From CBDTYW01 sp965364735 (GTDB lineage: Bacteria > Actinomycetota > Nitriliruptoria > Nitriliruptorales > Nitriliruptoraceae), in contig CBDTYW010000073.1 in the NCBI GenBank assembly GCA_965364735.1, forward strand, positions 1-14,691: a DNA stretch of 14,691 nucleotides, in the 5' to 3' direction. Each line of letters opens with the position of its first letter. The stretch's first letter is position 1. The position numbers were made by a program, and so were the translations under genes. The notes beneath the pieces were generated by a model. It was given only the letters and a program-made list of their open reading frames with translations, made no database searches and was not told the DNA's origin. Positions 1-6,188 of the stretch are shown here, in pieces.

Positions 1-533
1 TGATCGGTGGCGCGATGCTCAGCTGCGGGTTCCTCCCGGCAAGCCGCGCCAACGCGCTCGCGGTCCTGGAAGCCGGCGCCGTGACGGTGCTGTTCCCGGG
101 CGGCGACCACGAAACGTCGCGGCCGACGTCGCAGTCCACCCAGATCGATTTCAACGGACGCATGGGTTACACCCGCATCGCCTTCGAGACGGGTGTGCCG
201 ATCGTCCCGGTCGTCAGCATCGGCGGTCAGGAAGCACAGCTGCACCTGAGCCGCGGCGAGTTCATCGCGAAGACGCTGCGCTTCGACAAGCTGCTGCGCA
301 CGAAGTACCTCCCGATCTCGTTCGGCTTCCCCTTCGGCATCCAGGCCGGGATCCTGCCGCCGAACCTCCCCCTGCCGACGAAGATCGTGACGCAGGTCCT
401 CGATCCCATCGACATCCGCGCCGAGTTCGGCGACGACCCCGACTTCGCGGCCGTCGACGAGCTCGTGCGCACGCGCATGCAGGCGGCGATGGACGAGCTC
501 GCCGAGGAGCGTCGTTTCCCGGTCATCGGCTGA
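1..533 (+). CDS. PlsC-like (lysophospholipid) acyltransferase, 3' part
   Basis: The frame is open from the left edge (first full codon at base 3), so the N-terminus and the catalytic HX4D motif lie outside the window; about 176 codons are visible. The visible part has the hallmarks of the PlsC/glycerolipid acyltransferase family: an FPGG acceptor-binding motif followed by a Ser-Arg-Pro, then a hydrophobic GVPIVPVV segment matching motif IV. The family transfers acyl groups from acyl-CoA or acyl-ACP to lysophospholipids or related acceptors at the inner face of the membrane. The Pro-rich, GFPFGIQAG-type segment near the middle recalls actinobacterial diacylglycerol-acyltransferase-like members, but substrate cannot be assigned. 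The ATG at 15 is internal and not the real start. The stop is 3 bases before the next gene, so the two are probably cotranscribed. Confidence 0.85.
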   Translation, partial: IGGAMLSCGFLPASRANALAVLEAGAVTVLFPGGDHETSRPTSQSTQIDFNGRMGYTRIAFETGVPIVPVVSIGGQEAQLHLSRGEFIAKTLRFDKLLRTKYLPISFGFPFGIQAGILPPNLPLPTKIVTQVLDPIDIRAEFGDDPDFAAVDELVRTRMQAAMDELAEERRFPVIG

Positions 534-536
534 GCC

Positions 537-1211
537 ATGGCCCACGACCGCCTCCCCCTGCACCGCGAGCTCCTGCTCATCGGGCTGCACGACGAGAAGG
601 GCAGCGCCACCGCGTTCACCCTCGAGCTCACCATCGCGGCCGGGGCGCTGTCGGAGCTGCTCATCTCCGGGCGTCTGGAGCTCGTCGGGGACAAGCAGGA
701 TCGCGTCCGCCTGACCGACCCGTGGGAGCACGGAGATCCCGTCCTCGACATCGCGATCCGCCTCATCGGCGACTCCAAGAAGGAGCGCGGGCTCGGGGAC
801 TGGGTCGCGCGCCTCGGCAGCACCGCGGGGCTTCGCGACACCACCGCGGCGCCGCTCGTGGAGATGGGCGTGCTCGAGGCCTCGGCGAAGAAGGTGCTCG
901 GGATGTTCACGATCACCCGCTACCCCGAGTCGAATCCCGGGCCCGAGCACGAGATCATCGAACGGCTTCGTCGAGCGATCTTCACGCCCGTCGACGTCGA
1001 CGACCGGACCCTGCTCCTGCTCACCGTCGCGAACCTCGGCCACCTGCTCCCGCCGGTGTTCGGCCGCACGGAGCTCAAGCGCGCCAAGGACCGTCTGAAG
1101 CAGCTGACGGCCGTCCCCGGTCGCGGCACGTCGTCGCCGACGCCGAGCGCCGCCATCCGCGACGCCATCGCGCGTGGCCTGCATGCCGCGATCGCCGCGC
1201 AGGGCATGTGA
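537..1211 (+). CDS. GPP34 (GOLPH3/VPS74-like) family phosphoprotein
   Basis: A 224-residue protein with the pattern of the GPP34 family: an N-terminal LxxELLLIGLHDEKG-type helix, a stretch of alternating short helices rich in Leu (LTIAAGALSELLISGRLEL), a KKVLGMF-type turn followed by an Arg-rich strand, and a helix RDRTLLLLTVAN-like region near residues 160-175. Eukaryotic GOLPH3 binds phosphatidylinositol-4-phosphate on Golgi membranes and helps retain glycosyltransferases. Bacterial homologues are common in actinobacteria but their role is not established. The start is the ATG 3 bases after the acyltransferase stop; the close spacing suggests translational coupling and a membrane-lipid context. 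Length fits the family, and I see no signal peptide or membrane segment. The family call is firm; the function is open. Confidence 0.85.
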   Translation: MAHDRLPLHRELLLIGLHDEKGSATAFTLELTIAAGALSELLISGRLELVGDKQDRVRLTDPWEHGDPVLDIAIRLIGDSKKERGLGDWVARLGSTAGLRDTTAAPLVEMGVLEASAKKVLGMFTITRYPESNPGPEHEIIERLRRAIFTPVDVDDRTLLLLTVANLGHLLPPVFGRTELKRAKDRLKQLTAVPGRGTSSPTPSAAIRDAIARGLHAAIAAQGM

Positions 1212-1213
1212 GC

Positions 1214-1290
1214 GTCACCTCCGATCGGCGGTGTCACGCAGATCGGCGGTGCCGAGGTGACTTCGAGCTCGTCAGCCGGGCACCGCCGAT
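1214..1290. terminator. Inverted-repeat cluster, likely bidirectional terminator
   Basis: The gap between the convergent GPP34 and protease genes holds several arms. ATCGGCGGTGCC (1242-1253) pairs perfectly with GGCACCGCCGAT (1279-1290), a 12-bp stem with a 25-nt loop. GTCACCTC (1214-1221) pairs perfectly with GAGGTGAC (1254-1261). GATCGGCGGTG occurs twice (1223-1233 and 1241-1251), so two left arms could compete for one right arm. There is no T tract, as is usual for terminators in high-GC actinobacteria. Confidence 0.5.
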
Positions 1291-1311
1291 TGCTTCGGGG
1301 CGTCGTGCTGG

Positions 1312-2319
1312 TCAGCTGATCCCGACCGCGGCGGCGGCGTCGAGGTGACGACCCGCGTAGCCCGCGGGGCCGGAGACCGAGAGCAGTCCGTCGAAGCCGC
1401 CGAACCCGGATGCGCTGTTGATCAGCTGCGCGCGGGCGTCGAGGCCGTGGATGCCCTGACCGGCGAGCAGCGCTGCGACGCCGGCGACGTGCGGCGAGGC
1501 CATCGACGTGCCCGACATGCGGGTGTAGCCGTTGCCCAGGTCGCTCGCGCCCTGCTTGTCGAGCGGGTAGGTCGACGGGACGCCGTCGAAGAGGATGCCG
1601 CCGCCCGGCGCAACGATGTCGATCTGCAGGCCCCAGGCGGAGTACGCGGCCTCGAACTCTCCGGACGCGCCGACGCAGAGCGCCGAGTTCGCGGTGAACT
1701 GGCCACCCTCGCAGTACGGGGTCGCGTCGTTGCCGGCAGCGAAGGCGATCAGGACACCTGCCTCGGCGGCACGCTGCACGGCTGCGTTCGTGCCGTCGAT
1801 GTTGTCGATCACGATGCCGATGCCGGCCGGGGAGCCGAGCGAGAGGTTGATGACGTCGGCGCCATTGGCGACCGCGTGGTCGATGGCCGCCGCGACGTCG
1901 CCGACGAAGCCGCCGCCGTCGTCGAACACGCGGATCGGCATGAGCAGCGCGTCGGGCGCCATGCCCGTGGTGCCGACGCCGTCGTCCGCGGCGAGGATCG
2001 TGCCCGACACGTGGGTTCCGTGGCCGTCTCCGTCATCGACCGCGGACAGCTCCGTGCACGGCGCCGCGCCGGCGCACTCGGCCCACGACAGCGGCGACAC
2101 GATGCGTCCGGCGAACTCGGGGTGATCGATGTCCACGCCGGAGTCGATGACCGCGACGATGACGCCGGCGCCCGTCGCGACGGTGTTGGCGAGGTCGGCG
2201 TTGACCGCGTCGCGGTTCCACTCGTGGTCGCGCAGACTCCCACCGGCTGCTGCAGCAGCTGTGGCGACGGACAGGCTCGCCGAGAGGGCGAGGGCGAGGG
2301 CGGCGGACGTGCGACGCAT
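1312..2319 (-). CDS. Secreted subtilisin-like serine protease (S8 family)
   Basis: A 335-residue subtilase. The catalytic triad is visible: Asp59 in AVIDSGVDIDHPEF, His100 in DGHGTHVSGT, Ser272 in SGTSMASPHVAG, with oxyanion-hole Asn197 in FAAGND. The first 25 residues form a signal peptide (MRRTS, hydrophobic Ala/Leu core, Ala-rich cleavage site), so the enzyme is probably exported. Only some 25 residues separate the signal peptide from the catalytic core, so the usual I9 inhibitory propeptide is missing or minimal. Four Cys (82, 88, 203, 215) could form disulfides outside the cell. I chose the ATG at 2319 because AGGAG lies 6 bases upstream and the signal peptide starts there; the frame is open for 21 more codons upstream. 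Divergent from arsR and convergent with the GPP34 gene. Confidence 0.93.
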   Translation of the reverse strand: MRRTSAALALALSASLSVATAAAAAGGSLRDHEWNRDAVNADLANTVATGAGVIVAVIDSGVDIDHPEFAGRIVSPLSWAECAGAAPCTELSAVDDGDGHGTHVSGTILAADDGVGTTGMAPDALLMPIRVFDDGGGFVGDVAAAIDHAVANGADVINLSLGSPAGIGIVIDNIDGTNAAVQRAAEAGVLIAFAAGNDATPYCEGGQFTANSALCVGASGEFEAAYSAWGLQIDIVAPGGGILFDGVPSTYPLDKQGASDLGNGYTRMSGTSMASPHVAGVAALLAGQGIHGLDARAQLINSASGFGGFDGLLSVSGPAGYAGRHLDAAAAVGIS

Positions 2320-2397
2320 GGTGAACTCCTGGAGGGACGTGGGGCGCACGCGGCGTGCGGCGCCTCTGCACGGGAGACGCACGGCGTCGCCGGAGTG

Positions 2398-2481
2398 CTA
2401 GCAGCGGCAATCACCGCTGTGCAGCCAGCGCTCGTCGGGCCACTCCGCGGCTGGAACGCGCTCGACGATTTCGACCGCCAT
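2398..2481 (-). CDS. Possible small ORF upstream of the protease gene (27 aa)
   Basis: ATG at 2481, stop TAG at 2398, 79 bases before the protease start and on the same strand. The predicted peptide has a mixed, protein-like composition (MAVEIVERVPAAEW near the start) and ends Asp-Cys-Arg-Cys. GAGGA lies immediately before the ATG, too close to be a normal ribosome binding site. It could be a leader peptide, a gene remnant or chance. Weak call. Confidence 0.15.
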   Translation of the reverse strand: MAVEIVERVPAAEWPDERWLHSGDCRC

Positions 2482-2540
2482 TCCTCACAGCAGATCCGTC
2501 AGGCCGACGACTCCAGCATGCCGGTGCCGCCAGCCATTGC

Positions 2541-2566
2541 ATTCCGACAACGGAATATATATGTTC
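2541..2566 (+). promoter_or_regulatory. arsR operator/promoter candidate
   Basis: ATTCCG (2541-2546) and CGGAAT (2551-2556) are perfect inverted arms around ACAA. They overlap an imperfect 14-bp palindrome GAATATATATGTTC (2553-2566), an unusually AT-rich patch in this GC-rich DNA. The TATATA run could be the -10 element, and no ribosome binding site precedes the arsR ATG at 2572, so the message may be leaderless. Autorepression by the ArsR-type product is the simplest reading. The divergent protease promoter must also lie in 2320-2571. Confidence 0.45.
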
Positions 2567-2571
2567 GCTGC

Positions 2572-2934
2572 ATGACGATCACGGACAACGCCATCGCGGC
2601 GGTGGCAGAGCCCACCCGCCGTCGGCTGCTCACGCTGCTCCGGGAGCATGAGGAGGCGACCGTCACGTTGCTGGTCGAGCTCACGGGGCTGAACCAGCCG
2701 ATGGTGTCCAAGCACCTGAAGGTCCTCGCCACGGCGAGCATGGTGGCGGTCCGACCCGAGGGCCGACGCCGCCACTACCGGCTCGAGCCCGACGGGTTCC
2801 GCGCCATCAACGCCTGGCTCCAGGACTTCGCGCCGCTGTGGCAGGCCCGCTTCGATGCGCTGGACGCGCTCGTCTCCACCGATCCCGACGGCTCCGCCGT
2901 CAGCACCAACACCACCTCGAAGGACCCACGATGA
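2572..2934 (+). CDS. ArsR/SmtB-family transcriptional regulator
   Basis: A 120-residue winged-helix repressor. Residues 5-25 form the first helix with the family's AVAEPTRRRLLTLL pattern, residues 30-55 the helix-turn-helix (recognition helix NQPMVSKHLKVL), and residues 58-72 the beta wing ending in the Arg-rich GRRRHYRLEP. The ELCVC metal-binding motif of SmtB/ArsR metal sensors is replaced by LVELT and the protein has no Cys, so it is unlikely to sense metals. This subgroup usually stands first in operons with SRPBCC/AHSA1 proteins, as here. The ATG at 2572 begins where homology begins; the frame stays open far upstream but that part is the shadow of the protease gene. It ends in an ATGA overlap with the next gene. 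It probably represses its own operon. Confidence 0.9.
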   Translation: MTITDNAIAAVAEPTRRRLLTLLREHEEATVTLLVELTGLNQPMVSKHLKVLATASMVAVRPEGRRRHYRLEPDGFRAINAWLQDFAPLWQARFDALDALVSTDPDGSAVSTNTTSKDPR

Positions 2935-3470
2935 CCTCCACCACCACGACCCTCGCGGACTACGCCACGCTCGACGCCCGCGTGGGCACGGCTGCGTTCG
3001 ATCTCGCCGAGGACGGCAGCTCCTACACGGTGACCCGCCTGTTCGGCGCTCCCCCGACCCGCGTCCACCGCGCCTTCACGCACGCCGACGACATCAGCAC
3101 GTGGTTCGCCGCCGGCGCCCCGGGCGGCTCCGAGCTGTCGACGTGTGAGTCCGACCCGCGAGAAGGCGGCGCCTACCACTACGTGATGTCGATCCCGGAG
3201 ATTGGCGAGATCTCGTGGCATGGCACCTACACCGCGATGCGCGCGCCCGAGCACATTGCCGCCGACGAGTGGTTCATCATGGGAGAGGGCTCCCCCGAGG
3301 GCGCCCCGACCACCCAGACCCTCGACTTCGTCGCCGTGGACGGTGGCGGGACCATGATGACGATGATCGTGAACCTCACCGAGCCCGAGGACCCCCAGGT
3401 CTTCATGGAACAGTCCGCGGCGGGCCTCGGCTCGTCGCTGTCTGCCCTGGACGCGCTCGTCAGCGCCTGA
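2931..3470 (+). CDS. SRPBCC/AHSA1 (START-like) domain protein
   Basis: A 179-residue protein with the AHSA1-type helix-grip fold signature: TVTRLFGAPPTRVHRAFTH at 33-51, DDISTWFA at 53-60, GGAYHYVMSIP at 79-89, a WHGTY strand near 96-100, and a C-terminal long helix with GLGSSLSALDALV at 165-177. Proteins of this fold bind small hydrophobic ligands; those next to ArsR regulators are widespread but mostly uncharacterised. The ATG overlaps the arsR stop (ATGA), indicating translational coupling, and AGGA lies 7 bases upstream. The ligand is unknown; a role as partner or detoxifying protein of the ArsR circuit is inference. Confidence 0.88.
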   Translation: MTSTTTTLADYATLDARVGTAAFDLAEDGSSYTVTRLFGAPPTRVHRAFTHADDISTWFAAGAPGGSELSTCESDPREGGAYHYVMSIPEIGEISWHGTYTAMRAPEHIAADEWFIMGEGSPEGAPTTQTLDFVAVDGGGTMMTMIVNLTEPEDPQVFMEQSAAGLGSSLSALDALVSA

Positions 3471-3502
3471 CCTGCTCACCGACCTGCAGAGAAGGGCCCC
3501 CG

Positions 3503-3799
3503 ATGTCGAGCTCTGGGAACAACGCGTTGATCCCTGCGGGTGCACGGCTCGTGCGGACCACGCCGGAGTTCGATGAGGGCTCCGTCCCGGACGGGCTGCT
3601 GCAGGCGCACCAAATCGCTGCCGGGGTCTGGGGACGCCTCGTCGTCCGCGAGGGATCGCTCGTGTTCGCGTTCGAGGACGCGGCCGGGCCTGGGCGCCAC
3701 ATCGGCGCCGGGGCCGCCGTCGTGATCCCGCCCGAACGGCTCCACCACGTCGAGGTGACGGGCCCCGTCCGGTTCGTCGTCGAGTTCCATCGGCCGTGA
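3503..3799 (+). CDS. DUF1971 (TehB/YeaR-like) cupin protein
   Basis: A 98-residue single-domain beta-barrel protein. The pattern TPEFDEGSVPDGLLQAHQ at 20-37, VWGRLVVREGSL at 42-53 and the closing AAVVIPPERLHHVEVTGP followed by RFVVEFHRP match DUF1971, the small cupin family that includes E. coli YeaR and the C-terminal part of some TehB-related proteins. YeaR is induced by nitrate/NO, but no defined reaction is known for the family. His36 and His81/82 are candidate metal ligands. The start at 3503 has GAAGGG about 8 bases upstream and follows the SRPBCC gene by 32 bases, so it is probably the third gene of the arsR operon. A second decayed copy of its last 16 codons lies at 5434-5484. Confidence 0.8.
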   Translation: MSSSGNNALIPAGARLVRTTPEFDEGSVPDGLLQAHQIAAGVWGRLVVREGSLVFAFEDAAGPGRHIGAGAAVVIPPERLHHVEVTGPVRFVVEFHRP

Positions 3800-3857
3800 C
3801 GCGCACCCGTCCATCGAGAACAAGGCCACCGCCCGCCCCGACGTCGCGTACGCCGGG

Positions 3858-5285
3858 TCAGGCGCTGTCGCCGAAGATGGACTTGGTCTCGAGATACTCA
3901 CGCAGACCGTCCGTGCCGTACTCGCGGCCGTTCCCGGACTGCTTGTATCCGCCGAACGGCGCATCGAACGCGATCGAGGCACCGCCGAGATGCACCGTGC
4001 CGGTGCGCATGCGGCGGGCGACTCCCCGTGCCCGTTCCATGTCGCTGGACGACACCTGTCCGCTCAGCCCGTACGGGCTGTCGTTGGCGATGCGCACTGC
4101 TTTATCTTCGTCGTCGTAGCCGATCAGCGACAGCACGGGACCGAAGATCTCTTCTCGGCCGATCCTCATGCCGTTGGTCACGTCGGCGAACACGGTTGGT
4201 CGGACGAAGAAGCCTCTCTCGATGCCGTCCGGCCGGCCCAGGCCACCAACGACCAAGGTGGCGCCCTCGTCGATGCCCGACTGGATCAGAGCTTGGACCC
4301 GGTTGAACTGTGCTTCGGAGACGACGGGTCCGACCGCCGTCCGTGCGTCTTCTGGCGGGCCGACCCGGACCTTCTCGGTGACGGCGCGTGCGATGTCGCT
4401 GGCCTGTTCCATCTTGTCGTGCGGAACCAGCATGCGGGATCTGGCGATGCAGTTCTGGCCGGTGTTGAGGTACAGATGCTGCACGTCACGGGTGATGACC
4501 TCGTCGAGGTCGGCGTCGTCGAGCACGATGTTGGCGGACTTGCCGCCGAGCTCCTGCGTGACGCGCTTGATCGTGGGCGCTGCGTTTCGGGCGACCTCGA
4601 TGCCGGCACGTGTCGATCCGGTGAACGAGACCATGTCGACCTCAGGATGTGAGGTCAGCGCCGCACCGGCTGTTGCCCCGTCGACTTGAACGAGGTTGAA
4701 GACGCCGGCGGGAACGCCGGCCTCGTGCAAGATCTCTGCGAACAGCACCGCGGTGAGCGGGGCGATCTCGGACGGCTTGAGGACCATCGTGCAGCCGGCT
4801 GCCAGAGCTGGCCCGGCCTTCGCGGCCATCAGATACAGCGGCCAGTTCCACGGGGTGATGAGCGCACAGACGCCGACAGGCTCGTGAACGACAGTGGTCG
4901 TGCCGATGGTGCGCTCGAACTCGAAGGACTCGAGCGCCTCCCAGGCCTTCGTGAGGTGTGCCGCTCCGAACGGGACCTGCGCTCTCACCGCGAGGCTCAT
5001 CGGCGCGCCGATCTCGCGGCTGAGCGTCGTTGCCAGCTCGTCGGCGCGCTGCATGTACACCTCGACGATCCGGCGCAGCAGCTTGACGCGGTCAGCCCTC
5101 GTCGTCGTTGCGAAGGAGTCGAAGGCCGCACGGGCCGCTCTGACGGCCCGATCAACGTCGCGGGCGTCTGCCAATGCAACGGTCCCGATCTGCTGTTCGG
5201 ACGCAGGGTCGATGACGTCCTTCGTCGCGGAGGTTCCTGGCTCCACCCATGCACCGTCGATGTAGAACTGCCCTGAACGGTCCAT
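3858..5285 (-). CDS. NAD(P)-dependent aldehyde dehydrogenase
   Basis: A full-length 475-residue member of the aldehyde dehydrogenase superfamily, oxidising an aldehyde to the acid (or CoA-independent equivalent) with NAD(P). Visible signatures are TPWNWPL with Asn147 (transition-state stabilisation), MVLKPSE with Lys170 (cofactor ribose), FTGSTRAG at 221-228 (nucleotide loop), ELGGKS with general base Glu245, NTGQNC with nucleophile Cys279, and EEIFGPV at 378-384. It is closest in style to the betaine-aldehyde/phenylacetaldehyde dehydrogenase-like group common in actinobacteria; the substrate is not readable from sequence. The ATG at 5285 has GGGGGAGA about 8 bases upstream; the longer open frame beyond it covers the promoter and is not coding. 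It stands alone, convergent with the cupin gene and behind its own promoter. Confidence 0.95.
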   Translation of the reverse strand: MDRSGQFYIDGAWVEPGTSATKDVIDPASEQQIGTVALADARDVDRAVRAARAAFDSFATTTRADRVKLLRRIVEVYMQRADELATTLSREIGAPMSLAVRAQVPFGAAHLTKAWEALESFEFERTIGTTTVVHEPVGVCALITPWNWPLYLMAAKAGPALAAGCTMVLKPSEIAPLTAVLFAEILHEAGVPAGVFNLVQVDGATAGAALTSHPEVDMVSFTGSTRAGIEVARNAAPTIKRVTQELGGKSANIVLDDADLDEVITRDVQHLYLNTGQNCIARSRMLVPHDKMEQASDIARAVTEKVRVGPPEDARTAVGPVVSEAQFNRVQALIQSGIDEGATLVVGGLGRPDGIERGFFVRPTVFADVTNGMRIGREEIFGPVLSLIGYDDEDKAVRIANDSPYGLSGQVSSSDMERARGVARRMRTGTVHLGGASIAFDAPFGGYKQSGNGREYGTDGLREYLETKSIFGDSA

Positions 5286-5300
5286 GCTCTGTTCTCCCCC

Positions 5301-5315
5301 GCCGGCTGAGCCGGC
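5301..5315 (-). promoter_or_regulatory. Leader hairpin of the aldehyde dehydrogenase mRNA
   Basis: GCCGGC-TGA-GCCGGC is a perfect 6-bp GC-only stem with a 3-nt loop. It lies between the predicted transcription start (near 5328) and the Shine-Dalgarno site of the aldehyde dehydrogenase gene, so it would form in the leader just before the ribosome binding site. Confidence 0.4.
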
Positions 5316-5334
5316 CCCCGAAATCATCCCGCCG

Positions 5335-5362
5335 ACCCTACTACTTCGGACAATTCCGTCAA
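5335..5362 (-). promoter_or_regulatory. Aldehyde dehydrogenase promoter with operator-like repeat
   Basis: On the minus strand TTGACG (5362-5357) and TAGGGT (5340-5335) are separated by 16 bases, a good housekeeping-sigma promoter for a GC-rich actinobacterium, about 50 bases before the aldehyde dehydrogenase ATG. A short inverted repeat CGGA-CAAT-TCCG (5347-5358) sits in the spacer and touches the -35, where a repressor would act. Confidence 0.5.
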
Positions 5363-5433
5363 GGGGTGTGTCGGGGCTGCTGCAGCCGAGACGTTCGGCT
5401 GTGGCGTTGAGAGGTCTCGGATCTTGCCCGCGC

Positions 5434-5484
5434 CGAGGTCGCGACCGGGCCCATCCGTGGGTGGTCGAGCTCCATCGGGCGTGA
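5434..5484 (+). pseudogene. Decayed tail of a second DUF1971 cupin gene
   Basis: The last 24 bases (5461-5484, VVELHRA then TGA) match the end of the intact cupin gene (3776-3799, VVEFHRP then TGA) at 21 of 24 positions. Before it, in a frame shifted by one base, the codons read AEVATGPIR, matching VEVTGPVR of the cupin. One base missing at the Phe codon thus joins two cupin-like pieces. No recognisable cupin sequence is seen further upstream, and there is no start. I read it as the remnant of a duplicated or exchanged cupin gene; the two copies lie on either side of the aldehyde dehydrogenase gene. Confidence 0.45.
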
Positions 5485-5493
5485 GGCCCGACC

Positions 5494-6060
5494 TCAGTTC
5501 GTGAACTGCGCGGTGATCCGCCGCCAGGAGTCCCAGGAGTCGACGATCTCGCGCGCCTGCGTCTCGTCCAAGGTGGCCGTGACCTCGATGACGACGGTGG
5601 CGCTCTCGTGGACGAACCGCATCTCGCTGGCGTAGTCCTGCTGCTGCGACACGCCGAGCACGAACGGCGGGCTTCCATCGACGTGGCCAGGCTCATCTGC
5701 GTTGGGCGTGGCTGCGGCGAGGTCGCGAGCCGACACGCTCGTGCAGGTCACGAGCACGACCTTGCGGCCCTCGGACCGCCAGTACGAAGTGGACTGTCGC
5801 GACTCCAAGCCGCCCGAGGCACCGCTCGCGTCAACGGCGAGGCCCAAGACGTCCTCGGTGACGCGTTGTTCCGGCTGCACGCAGTGGAAGCCGAGCGGCT
5901 CGGCCGGCTCGCCGCGGCCCGAGGTGGACACGAGGAAGGCGATGAAGCCTCCGATGGCGAGGCCGATGAACAGCGCCCGCCAGCGCAGGCCCGACGGTCG
6001 CGTGGCGGCCGCCGGCACGAACCGGTCGTCAAGGCGACCCAGTCGTTCGAGCATCCCCAC
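5494..6060 (-). CDS. One-pass membrane protein of unknown function
   Basis: About 188 residues. A short basic cytoplasmic head (LERLGRLDDRFVP) is followed by one hydrophobic membrane segment (LRWRALFIGLAIGGFIAFLV, about residues 25-45) and an outside domain of about 140 residues with two Cys (FHCVQP and VTCTSV) that could form a disulfide. I recognise no family. I prefer the GTG at 6060, which has GAGGGG 7 bases upstream; the ATG at 6054 two codons later is the alternative. A TAGATT at about 6090-6085 on the minus strand could be the -10. Codon use is typical of the neighbours, so the gene is probably real. Nothing in the context suggests a role beyond the envelope. Confidence 0.7.
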   Translation of the reverse strand: MGMLERLGRLDDRFVPAAATRPSGLRWRALFIGLAIGGFIAFLVSTSGRGEPAEPLGFHCVQPEQRVTEDVLGLAVDASGASGGLESRQSTSYWRSEGRKVVLVTCTSVSARDLAAATPNADEPGHVDGSPPFVLGVSQQQDYASEMRFVHESATVVIEVTATLDETQAREIVDSWDSWRRITAQFTN

Positions 6061-6121
6061 GGCAATCCCCTCGCGTCCGGCCCAGAATCTACAGGTGCGC
6101 TCGCGACGACCTTGGCACACA

Positions 6122-6183
6122 ACGACCCGCGGGCCGTGAGGCACGCGTGGCGAGGTGTGACCGCTGCAGCCAACGGATCAGCA
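6122..6183. repeat. Direct repeat copy 1
   Basis: Matches 7427-7495 in the same orientation. The core GCCGTGAGGC...GGCGAGGTG (6133-6157) is identical at 23 of 25 positions to 7441-7465; GCTGCAG follows in both, and ACGGATCAGC (6174-6183) is identical to the end of copy 2. The hairpin of copy 2 is kept here with 7 of 9 pairs (6123-6131 with 6144-6152). Its end abuts the SRPBCC-like gene remnant. Confidence 0.7.
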
Positions 6184-6188
6184 CCTCG

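Noticed and set aside
722..1348. 208-codon frame overlapping the GPP34 gene
   Set aside because: Very rich in Arg/His, a +2 shadow of a real gene, with no family resemblance.
1345..2934. 529-codon frame that would fuse an extra 409 residues to ArsR
   Set aside because: The first part lies opposite the protease gene and has shadow composition; ArsR homology begins exactly at the ATG at 2572.
3858..5696. Aldehyde dehydrogenase extended to 612 residues
   Set aside because: The extra 137 residues are Ser/Arg-rich and cover a good promoter and ribosome binding site; family sequence starts at the ATG at 5285.
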